50,558 nucleotides of DNA from Bryobacterales bacterium (lineage in GTDB: Bacteria > Acidobacteriota > Terriglobia > Bryobacterales > UBA6623): the NCBI GenBank assembly GCA_028819235.1, contig JAPPMC010000247.1, positions 1 to 50,558 of the forward strand. Direction: 5' to 3'. The notes beneath the pieces are model-generated. The model worked only from the letters and a program-made list of their open reading frames with translations. It was not told the origin of the DNA and ran no database searches. Made by a program: the position numbers and the translations under genes. Positions within the stretch are counted from its first letter, which is position 1. The number at the start of each line of letters is the position of its first letter. Shown here in pieces: positions 36,018 to 42,991 of the stretch.

Positions 36018-36995
36018 TCAGCAGTGCGAGGCTGCCGCGATTACGGCTCGAGCTTCCCGGACCGTCTGGTGAACAACCTGACCCGCAGTCGGAACGGAGC
36101 CGACGAGCCCCACACTCTGGCCCGCAGGTAGCACTCCCCATTCGTCATCGCCCTCGAGCCGCCCTCTCACCGATGCGGGGTTCCCGACCTCAAGGGCCTG
36201 TTTGGGATACGGCTGGATTTGATCCTCCCTCTCCGACCAGAAGTCTGTGAACGAGTTGCGGATCAGGCGGCAAGGCTTGCCACTGTGAGCTCTGGTCACA
36301 GTCGTTGCCGAAGTATCACTCGCGGCTATCCTCGCCTTGTAACTTGCGTGCGCTGCAGCCTCCTTGGTGGCGATGAAGCGAGTCCCTAGCCAAACACCCT
36401 GCGCCCCCCACATGAGTGCAGCTGCCAGGCCGCGGCCATCCGCGAGACCCCCAGCTGCCACCACAGGCACGTCCATGGCGGAAACCACGGCAGGCACGAG
36501 AGCCGCCGTGCCAACTGCGCCGACATGACCGCCCCCGTCCCGTCCAGAAGCAATCACCGCATCGACACCAGCCGCGACCGCTTTCCTAGCATGGCGCTCC
36601 GCGCCGACCACTGACATGACGTAGATTCCGCGGTCGTGTGCATCCGGCACGGCGGCTTCGGGGCTCCCCAGCCCCGACACCAGGACGGCTACCCGTTCCT
36701 CCAGGGTGACATCGATGAGTCTGTTGACATTCTCCGTGTATGTGAGGACCGAGCTTCCCTTGGCTCGGACTGTTGCGAACAGGATGTCGACACCGAAGGG
36801 CTTTCGAGTTGCGCTTCGGACCGCGCGGATCTGCTCACGCAGTTCGTCGGGCTTCATGCTCAGACCAGTGCCGATCACGCCCAACCCGCCGGCTTCGGAT
36901 ACTGCAGCAGCCAGTCGGGCTTGGGCAATCATTCCCATGCCGGCCTGCAGGACCGGATAATCGATGCCGATTGCCCGGCAGACCGGTGTTCGCAT
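36018..36995 (-). CDS. Nitronate monooxygenase-like FMN protein
   Basis: TIM-barrel flavoprotein of the nitronate monooxygenase / 2-nitropropane dioxygenase family, 325 residues, cytoplasmic. Seen: N-terminal IGIDYPVLQAGMGMIAQ, GGLGVIGTG (FMN phosphate side), active-site His in SGRDGGGHVG, VPVVAAGGLADGRGLAAAL and GTRFIATKEAAAH. This is the full set of family motifs. ATG 36995 is preferred; ATG 37019 and GTG 37031 are in frame and possible. A GAGGG lies 12 bases before 36995. Members detoxify nitronates, but several are enoyl-ACP reductase II (FabK)-like, so the assignment is to the family only. Confidence 0.88.
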   Translation of the reverse strand: MRTPVCRAIGIDYPVLQAGMGMIAQARLAAAVSEAGGLGVIGTGLSMKPDELREQIRAVRSATRKPFGVDILFATVRAKGSSVLTYTENVNRLIDVTLEERVAVLVSGLGSPEAAVPDAHDRGIYVMSVVGAERHARKAVAAGVDAVIASGRDGGGHVGAVGTAALVPAVVSAMDVPVVAAGGLADGRGLAAALMWGAQGVWLGTRFIATKEAAAHASYKARIAASDTSATTVTRAHSGKPCRLIRNSFTDFWSEREDQIQPYPKQALEVGNPASVRGRLEGDDEWGVLPAGQSVGLVGSVPTAGQVVHQTVREARAVIAAASHC

Positions 36996-37043
36996 GGGCT
37001 TGGGAATCCCTCTCGACATGTCAGTCCGCACTTGGTCGCAATG

Positions 37044-37271
37044 TTACCGCTCGACCTCGAACACCGGCCCTTCCTCGGTCCCGTCCGCGTTCAAATCCAG
37101 CATGATCGGCACGACCATCCGAGAGTCCAGCCCCCCGATCGTAGTGCGATTCTCCAAGTCGGACGCAACCGCGGTCAACCTGGCGGAGAGAAGGGAGTGC
37201 GCAACGCTGGAATCCTCATCCTCCGCAGGTGTCCGGTCCCAGCCTGCTACTTCGATCGCAGATCGGCGATG
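37044..37271 (-). pseudogene. Possible gene remnant (3' end of an unknown gene)
   Basis: A 75-codon open stretch ends in TAA at 37044 and is blocked upstream by TGA (37272-37274). It has no ATG or GTG before its last third, yet its translation looks protein-like (AIEVAGWDRTPAEDEDSS ... VPIMLDLNADGTEEGPVFEVE). It lies in the same frame as, and directly after, the AbiEii fusion gene, separated by that gene's TAG, 27 open codons and the TGA. It could be the tail of a lost gene or a formerly longer neighbour. No family recognised. Confidence 0.35.
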
Positions 37272-37367
37272 TCACAGTTCAAAAGTGCCAGCGGAAGACT
37301 TCGAAGTGACTGGGAATTCACTCGACGGGCCGGGCCATGACTCTTCCCCGAGGATCCCGCCCCTGCC

Positions 37368-38501
37368 CTATCGGGATGGACCGTACTCGCGGTCACGCGC
37401 AGGAGCTCGTTGGGGCGTGTAGCTGAACGACCGCTCAGGATGGACCCGTCGGTGTTCCTCCGCTAAGGCCTCCGCGATCCCCAGTGTCGTTGGCCCCATT
37501 CGAGTCTTCCGCATTGTGATTCCGCGGATTTCGATTCCCGTCGCATCCACTCCCGTCAGATCTGTGCCATCGAAGGTTGGGTTGTGCAGGACTGCCCCCC
37601 GCAGAGATGAATCTCGAAGGTCCGTTCCAGTGAAGTTCGGTCGGATGAGGATTACCCGGTCAAGGTTGAGGCCGCAGAGGCGGCGACCTGTGAAATCGAA
37701 GTCCCTCAACACGGCCCTTTGGCCCTTCCGGCCGTTGCTGTCGTCCCAAGCTTTGTGCGCTGCCAAGACCTCCGCCAGCGTCTTCCCTTCCGGAATCGCC
37801 TGCTCAACTTCCCCAATACGTCCAAGTCCGCGATGCTCCATCTGGTCCAAGATGGCGATGCGGAAGGCCAGCACCCGGTCTTCGGCGGTTGCAATCCTAG
37901 ACAGGATTTTGTCATCGGAGAATGCAGGTTCGTACCTTACCGCCAAGAGCTCGAAGTCTCTTGAGAAGGCTTCCGAACGCCGGATCTGGTCGTGTGAGAA
38001 CGCATCTCCATATCGCTCTGCCAAGAAGGCAAGATCGTACAGATCACGGGCAGCCGTTCGCGACTGACCTGCATTCAACTTCTGTTCGATGAGCGCCTCA
38101 ATCCGGTAGGTGCGGATTCCTCGGACGATGGTCACGTCTGCTTTGTCGGGAGCGACTCGAAAACTCACATCAACCTTCAAGAGGTAGTCCTCTGTCCCTC
38201 GTGGTTCCATGTAGTGGACTTTGAATCGCTGACCCTGCCACGAATCCTTGGCGACAATCCACGCTGACATTCGAACTCCGGCATCAGCCAGGCCCTCGCG
38301 AACTTGACGCTTGATGTAGATCGGTTCAGCTGCGTCAAAGTCCAGATCCGTCGAATGACGGTCCAAGTCGTGGGCAAATGCTAAGGCAGTGCCCCCTTTG
38401 AGGACATACGGTGTATCCTGCATTCGTCCGAGGACGGCGCGCATTACTCGCTCGTGGAGACGCTCTGAACGATTCAGGGCCACACTACGGTTGGAAGCCA
38501 T
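37368..38501 (-). CDS. AbiEii-type nucleotidyltransferase toxin fused to pentapeptide repeats
   Basis: 377 residues. N-terminal domain (about 1-230) is an AbiEii/AbiGii-family nucleotidyltransferase: KGGTAL at 35-40, catalytic TDLDFD at 51-56, third acidic KVDVSF (Asp111), EQKLNAG and RDLYDLAFL at 152-160. Known relatives are type IV-like toxins that transfer nucleotides, some to tRNA. A linker (230-265) leads to thirteen pentapeptide repeats in unbroken register: the central Leu/Phe (or Ile/Met/Ala) falls at 270, 275, 280 and so on to 330. Pentapeptide helices often mimic DNA or mediate protein contact. The ATG lies inside the end of the upstream gene (28-base overlap), as in toxin-antitoxin pairs. 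I know of no described system with this fusion. Confidence 0.88.
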   Translation of the reverse strand: MASNRSVALNRSERLHERVMRAVLGRMQDTPYVLKGGTALAFAHDLDRHSTDLDFDAAEPIYIKRQVREGLADAGVRMSAWIVAKDSWQGQRFKVHYMEPRGTEDYLLKVDVSFRVAPDKADVTIVRGIRTYRIEALIEQKLNAGQSRTAARDLYDLAFLAERYGDAFSHDQIRRSEAFSRDFELLAVRYEPAFSDDKILSRIATAEDRVLAFRIAILDQMEHRGLGRIGEVEQAIPEGKTLAEVLAAHKAWDDSNGRKGQRAVLRDFDFTGRRLCGLNLDRVILIRPNFTGTDLRDSSLRGAVLHNPTFDGTDLTGVDATGIEIRGITMRKTRMGPTTLGIAEALAEEHRRVHPERSFSYTPQRAPARDREYGPSR

Positions 38502-39037
38502 TGCTCGTGAACCTCTCTTTCCTCAGGCGGAAGCTGGCTGGTCAGTGGCACTAAGTACTCCTGAACCAGATGCTCGATCTGCTCCTCTGTGTCCAACCAC
38601 TGGTTGATGGTGTAGACCGGTGCAACCCTTGGGATGAAAGTACACCGCAGGTCGGTCACATCCCCGAGAACAAGATCTGTAATTGCGCGGTAGTGGTTTG
38701 CTACCCAAACCGGACCCGTGCCTTCAGGAATGACATCCATGACTACTAGGTACTCTGCCATGTCCCGCACGCCCTTGCTTCCGAGGCTTGGAGTCGAATC
38801 ACACAATCCGCCCGGTCCGGCAAGCTTCAGAGTGTAGGGGTTGTCGGCCGCAGTGTAGAAGAAGACGGTCTTGTGCCAGTCGCCTGTGTGCTCCCCAGCC
38901 AGCCGGAGATTCAGGGCTGCTCGGAACGAAACGTACCGTGTGGGTGTCGTTACGGGCACTCGCGATGCAACCAGCTCATCGCCCATCCACGGCTTCCAGA
39001 CTGTTGGAAGCAGATCTTCTTCACTATTCTTCGGCAT
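38474..39037 (-). CDS. Unknown protein, probable antitoxin/partner of the AbiEii fusion
   Basis: 187 residues, no named family known to me. Seen: no signal or membrane segment; central RYVSFRAALNLRLAGEHTGDWH followed by an aromatic stretch (TVFFY), TPSLGSKGVRDMAEYLVVMD, and WVANHYRAITDLVLG. There is an acidic, helical C-terminus (QWLDTEEQIEHLVQEYL, EEREVHEQW). It is translated first and overlaps the toxin-like gene by 28 bases, with a single promoter ahead of it, so coupled translation is expected. It is not an AbiEi-type winged-helix antitoxin. An antitoxin or target-recognition partner is inferred from position. Confidence 0.75.
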   Translation of the reverse strand: MPKNSEEDLLPTVWKPWMGDELVASRVPVTTPTRYVSFRAALNLRLAGEHTGDWHKTVFFYTAADNPYTLKLAGPGGLCDSTPSLGSKGVRDMAEYLVVMDVIPEGTGPVWVANHYRAITDLVLGDVTDLRCTFIPRVAPVYTINQWLDTEEQIEHLVQEYLVPLTSQLPPEEREVHEQWLPTVVWP

Positions 39038-39045
39038 TACACTTT

Positions 39046-39062
39046 AAATATAACATATATTT
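39046..39062. promoter_or_regulatory. Palindromic operator overlapping the promoter
   Basis: Perfect inverted repeat AAATATA-ACA-TATATTT covering the -10 box and part of the spacer; suited to autorepression by the first gene product. The 9-mer AACATATAT occurs at 39052-39060 and again at 39097-39105, 45 bases apart. Confidence 0.5.
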
Positions 39063-39075
39063 CTAGGGATGGCAA
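39047..39075 (-). promoter_or_regulatory. Promoter of the toxin-antitoxin-like pair
   Basis: On the minus strand, -35 TTGCCA (39075-39070) and -10 TATATT (39052-39047) are 17 bases apart. The -10 ends nine bases before the ATG at 39037, predicting a leaderless or near-leaderless mRNA. The stretch is far more AT-rich than the rest of the window. Confidence 0.65.
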
Positions 39076-39096
39076 GCAGACTAACGCGAAGAGACC

Positions 39097-39105
39097 AACA
39101 TATAT
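39097..39105 (+). repeat. Second copy of AACATATAT upstream of the promoter
   Basis: Direct repeat of 39052-39060 at a distance of 45 bases (about four helical turns), within an AT-rich patch. It may be a second binding site for the regulator of the pair. Confidence 0.35.
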
Positions 39106-39201
39106 GAGAATCACGCAGGATCGACTGAGATCTGATCCGCGCATCGGGACCGACCCCCTCGTCCGGTTCAAGTAACAACCTCTCGATCCACACCCGCTGT
39201 G

Positions 39202-39480
39202 TCACACCCGGTTCCGGCCACATCGTGGTGCTCGGGGGAGACGCGGACCATTGCCGCCGCCGGGTGACCCCAGTTGCCGGTGCCGTACGGGACGCGGACT
39301 TCCGCAGGGGCTGCGCTCAAGGTCGCAAAGCGAATGAGAGTAGCAGGGGTGGAAGGGGTGCACCGGAAGCAGGTTGATCGTTCGCCCCGCGCGCGGGCAC
39401 AGGTAGCGCTTCACCAACGTGCCCGCGGGTGTCAGGCGCCGGTAGTCGCCGTGGTGTGCACTGGACGGCATTGAAGGCCC
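39202..39480 (-). pseudogene. Decayed transposase-like zinc-ribbon fragment
   Basis: Minus-strand translation gives HHGDYRRLTPAGTLVKRYL, then CPRAGRTINLLP, which resembles the zinc-ribbon head of transposase-associated proteins (DUF6431-like: GxYRR...KRYLCPRCGRT.SLLP). One expected Cys is Ala, and the downstream part needs a frame change at about 39355. Upstream coding-like sequence is also split between frames. There is no intact gene and no terminal repeats seen. The family assignment is from memory of the motif and is tentative. Confidence 0.4.
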
Positions 39481-39925
39481 TTGGGCTGGCAGTACACGCG
39501 GGCAGGAGCGATTGCCTTCCATGGGGGACCGAATGGCGCCAAGATGCCAAGGCTGTTGCTGGGCGTGCTCGAGACGGTGCGCTTGGCTAGGCGGAACGCC
39601 CACTGGTGCGGGCACGACTGGCTGGAGGCATCTGCGCGCAACCGCGGCCAGCCACCGACGGACCTGCGCCCGTGGCCGCCGTGGGGGATGAGTGCCGAGC
39701 GCAAGCGGGAACTGCGTTCGCCTCCCCTCTGCAGTGGGCCCGCCAAGACCGGGAACACATCATTGGCAGAAGCACAACGCGACTACGGACCCGCCTAGGT
39801 GCTGTTACTCGTCTAGCCCAGAGACCCCCTGCCTCAACGGCTCTGCCATACCCCAAGCTCCGTAGACTGTCTGCTCTGCCCCCCGGACTGAGTGCTTACG
39901 CCTCGAACACCCGCACAGCAGTGCC

Positions 39926-40102
39926 TCATTCACTCAACTCCTGCTCCAAGGGCCACTTCAGGCCGGCCTGCGCCGCACCTTGCAACACCTTCTTCACCGT
40001 GTTCAGCGAGCAACCACTCGCACGGGCCACCCTGCGCTGCGACAGACCTTGGTCTTTGCGCAGCCTCAAGATTTCGAGAATTCTCTTCGTGGCTGCGGAT
40101 TC
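39926..40102 (-). pseudogene. IS21-family IstA N-terminal remnant
   Basis: 58 open codons bounded by stops read ATKRILEILRLRKDQGLSQ, RRVARASGCSLNTVKKVL and AAQAGLKWPL, matching the N-terminal helix-turn-helix of IS21 IstA transposases. It has no start codon, ends in TGA at 39926, and the rest of IstA, IstB and the terminal repeats are missing. A dead fragment that records past insertion next to the toxin-antitoxin-like pair. Confidence 0.7.
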
Positions 40103-40256
40103 TCATCAAAGTGAATGCCGATTCCGATCCAAAAAGAACACTTGTTGGGGTGATCGGAGCGAAGCGACGCTCCGGATTCAGCGTTGAGGTTCCTCCGGGT
40201 TTTGCAATCTGCTTAGACAGTTAGTCTTCCCGTACTCCCTTGAAGTGCCGTATCGT

Positions 40257-40260
40257 AGGA
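40257..40260 (+). promoter_or_regulatory. Shine-Dalgarno AGGA deciding a GTG start
   Basis: AGGA ends six bases before GTG 40267 and supports that codon over the TTG at 40240. Confidence 0.55.
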
Positions 40261-40266
40261 TTAGCT

Positions 40267-41205
40267 GTGATCCGCAACCACTTTATTGCTTGGAAGCCTG
40301 GCACGGACATCGCCGAGCGAGTGGATCTTGTTCTGCGTAAGCTCGGCAACCCCGAGCCGCCGTTGAACCTAGCTGCGGTGCGGCGGCTGCTCGGGCTCGA
40401 GCTCCGCTTCTATCCGACCGAGGACAAGGAGTTCTCGATGGATGCCGTTTCCAAGATCATGGTCTCCACAATGCACGTCTACAGGCGTCAGCTCTTGCTC
40501 ATCGAGGCGATTCGCAGGTTCGATCTCAGCGCCTTATACCTGTCGAAGTGGCGAAGCATCTTCCTTGATCCAGGACTGCCAGACAAGAAGCATCGCTGGA
40601 GCGAGGCACATGAGATCGGGCATACCCTGATCCCATGGCACGGCAATGCTGCCTTCGGTGACAACCGGCAGACCCTTTCGCCGGAGTGTCGTAGGCGGAT
40701 CGAGAGCGAGGCCAATTTCGCAGCCGGCAGACTACTCTTCTTGGGCGATCGCTTCGTTGACGAAGCGCGCTCGCGAGAGCCGTCCATCGGCACCGTTCTG
40801 GAGTTGCACAGATTGTTCGGCAACTCGATCACTTCTACTTTCTATCGGCTGATGGAGTCCGCGTCCCGGGGACGTCCAATCGTCGGCTTGATCACGCGGT
40901 ATCCAAGCGTAGAGCCGGCGGACGACAACCCTGAGCTAGCAACCCGCCGGGAACATTTCGTTCGGTCGCCGACCTTCGCACGGCACTTCATGGGCGTACA
41001 GGAGGACGAACTGTTCAAGCAGATCGCGGCCTATTGCAAGCAAGATTGCTGGGGCGGACGCCTCGGGGAGTCGGAACTAGTGCTTGCGGACGACAACGGA
41101 GTGCGGCAGCGCTTCCGCTTCGAGACCTTCTTCAACCACTACGACGCGCTGACGCTCGGCGTGCACGTTGGTTTGGCGCGTTCAAAGTTGGCGGCCAGCC
41201 GTTGA
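40267..41205 (+). CDS. ImmA/IrrE-family metallopeptidase
   Basis: 312 residues, cytoplasmic. Seen: zinc-peptidase motif HEIGH (His115, Glu116, His119) in the typical RWSEAHEIGHTLIPWH context, a downstream acidic helix with ESEANFAAGRLLF providing the third ligand, and a C-terminal domain of about 120 residues without a recognised family. ImmA/IrrE proteases usually cleave a partner XRE-type repressor in mobile elements or stress responses, or act as antitoxin-linked proteases. No XRE gene is adjacent: upstream is decayed transposase DNA and downstream is a gap. The start is GTG 40267 from the Shine-Dalgarno sequence. Probably acquired with the neighbouring accessory genes. Confidence 0.85.
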   Translation: MIRNHFIAWKPGTDIAERVDLVLRKLGNPEPPLNLAAVRRLLGLELRFYPTEDKEFSMDAVSKIMVSTMHVYRRQLLLIEAIRRFDLSALYLSKWRSIFLDPGLPDKKHRWSEAHEIGHTLIPWHGNAAFGDNRQTLSPECRRRIESEANFAAGRLLFLGDRFVDEARSREPSIGTVLELHRLFGNSITSTFYRLMESASRGRPIVGLITRYPSVEPADDNPELATRREHFVRSPTFARHFMGVQEDELFKQIAAYCKQDCWGGRLGESELVLADDNGVRQRFRFETFFNHYDALTLGVHVGLARSKLAASR

Positions 41206-41404
41206 CCGCTTTGGCCGCGTCGCATCATCCCAGCCCCGATCCCAATTCTGGCGAAGATGCGAAGGAACGGCGGCCGGACCGCCTACAGCGAGCCCTGTTC
41301 GGCGCAGGCCAAGGGAGCAGGCATCCCCATTGCTCGGCCCGGATACGAAGCCCCAAGGTCCGGGCGGGCCAATACGACTGGGAATCCTCGTTGACGGACG
41401 TGCC

Positions 41405-42991
41405 TCAATACCCGGCTCGAGCCGGCTCAGCCGTCGGTGCAGCCACAGCGGGCGGGTCGATGCCCTTATCTGCCATGACCGCGCGAATCGCGGCCTCCGC
41501 GCGTGGCTGGGGGCGGAAACTGGCAGTGCCTCGATATCCCGCAGCAATCAGCAACGGAGTCGACCCGTGCCGATTCGGGCGGTTCCAGACATCCACGCTG
41601 GCACCCCGCTTCGCGAGCAGCTCGATCATCTCGGGGCGATCCCGGTACGCGGCGGCATGCATTGCGGTCTCCCCATTCCTGTCGACGGCGTCGATGTCAA
41701 CCCCCCAGCCGAGCAGCAGATCGATCAGCCGGTTAACCTCTTGCGCCTCACCAGTCCTGGACCCGGCCAGCATCACTGCTGTCCGGCCCAGGTTGTCCTT
41801 CGCGAGTGGGTCCGCTCCGACCTCCACCAGGGTCTTCGCAAGCTCTACGTCGCCAGTTTGGACGGCCCCGAGAAGGGCAGTCGGACCGAGCACGACGGCG
41901 CCTCGGTTGACAATGCCGGTTCCCGTCAGCCGCGCGTTCGGATCAGCGCCTGCGGCCACAAGAACCCGGACAATTTCCAAGCTTGACATGTTCCCGGTCG
42001 GCTCGGGCACGGGATCCGCGTCTCCCAGAGGCACTCGTCGCGCGGCTGCCACAGCATGGAGCGCCGTGTAGCCCCCCGAGTCTGCGGCCTTCGGGTCTGC
42101 CCCCCGCTCAAGGAGATACGCCGCCAGTTCGAAGTGTCCGTTCTCGACTGCCACGTGCAGTGGCGTACCATCAGGCCGCAGCTTTGCGTCATAACCCGGG
42201 TGGCGCCAATCGACCTCCGGAACGATGCGCTCGTTTACGTCCGCCCCAGCGTCGAGCAGGACAGTGACCGCCTCGATATGGCCACCACGAACTGCCAGCA
42301 GCAGCGGCGTGAACCCGGACCGCAGCGCGAACCGGTACTTGGCCCCAAACTCGATCAGTTCCGAGATGACCTCGGCATGGCCTTCCGCCGCCGCCCACAC
42401 CAAGGCTGTCTGGTCGGACGCAGGCTGGAAGTCGTGGATAGTCGGATCTCGCAGGCGCGCCAGATAGTAGTTCGCGCCGGCTCCTTCTTGGCGACCCATG
42501 CCGCGGACCGTGGTGTGCGGCTCGGCACCGGCCACGAGCAGCGCCCGCACTGGGCCCAGCCGCCCTGTTCGGGCAGCCGTCATGAGCGGGGTCTCGCCGC
42601 CGGGCAGTGCCGCGTTTGGATCGGCGCCAGATGCGAGCAGCAGCTCCACGAGTTCGGCGCTGCCATTGGTGCAGGCCAAGCTTAGCGGGGTAACTCCGTA
42701 CCGGTTTCTCGCGTTGGCATCCGCCCCAGCCTCGAGAAGCTCCTCCGCAATCTCGGGGTCAACGTTCCGGGCCGCCCAGTGCAGGGCTGTCGTGCCGTCC
42801 GGTTGACGAGCGCTTGCGTCTCGGCCTTCCGCCAGCAGCGTCCGTACACGCTCGCCGCTGCCCGCTTGTGCCGCGTCCGGCAGCGCAGTATCCGCTCCGG
42901 CGACGATACAGCCTGCTATCAACAGGGCGACGGCGCGGGCCATGCGCCAAGGGCTGTTGGCCAAGCCCGTCGCGAGCTTGGTCGCCGTCAT
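41405..42991 (-). CDS. Exported ankyrin-repeat protein
   Basis: 528 residues. Seen: N-terminal hydrophobic signal (MARAVALLIAGCIVAGA) and ten or so ankyrin repeats from about 45 to 500, each with the G-x-TPLH/TALH and L-L-x-x-GAD-x-N-A pattern (DGTTALHWAAR, LLEAGADANARNRYGVTPL, LLERGADPKAADSGGYTALH). Ankyrin domains mediate protein binding; no enzyme motif is visible. The ATG at 42991 overlaps the DUF1552 stop (ATGA), making it the third gene of a coupled operon. It probably binds the DUF1552/DUF1592 proteins in the periplasm; this is an inference from the coupling. Confidence 0.9.
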   Translation of the reverse strand: MTATKLATGLANSPWRMARAVALLIAGCIVAGADTALPDAAQAGSGERVRTLLAEGRDASARQPDGTTALHWAARNVDPEIAEELLEAGADANARNRYGVTPLSLACTNGSAELVELLLASGADPNAALPGGETPLMTAARTGRLGPVRALLVAGAEPHTTVRGMGRQEGAGANYYLARLRDPTIHDFQPASDQTALVWAAAEGHAEVISELIEFGAKYRFALRSGFTPLLLAVRGGHIEAVTVLLDAGADVNERIVPEVDWRHPGYDAKLRPDGTPLHVAVENGHFELAAYLLERGADPKAADSGGYTALHAVAAARRVPLGDADPVPEPTGNMSSLEIVRVLVAAGADPNARLTGTGIVNRGAVVLGPTALLGAVQTGDVELAKTLVEVGADPLAKDNLGRTAVMLAGSRTGEAQEVNRLIDLLLGWGVDIDAVDRNGETAMHAAAYRDRPEMIELLAKRGASVDVWNRPNRHGSTPLLIAAGYRGTASFRPQPRAEAAIRAVMADKGIDPPAVAAPTAEPARAGY

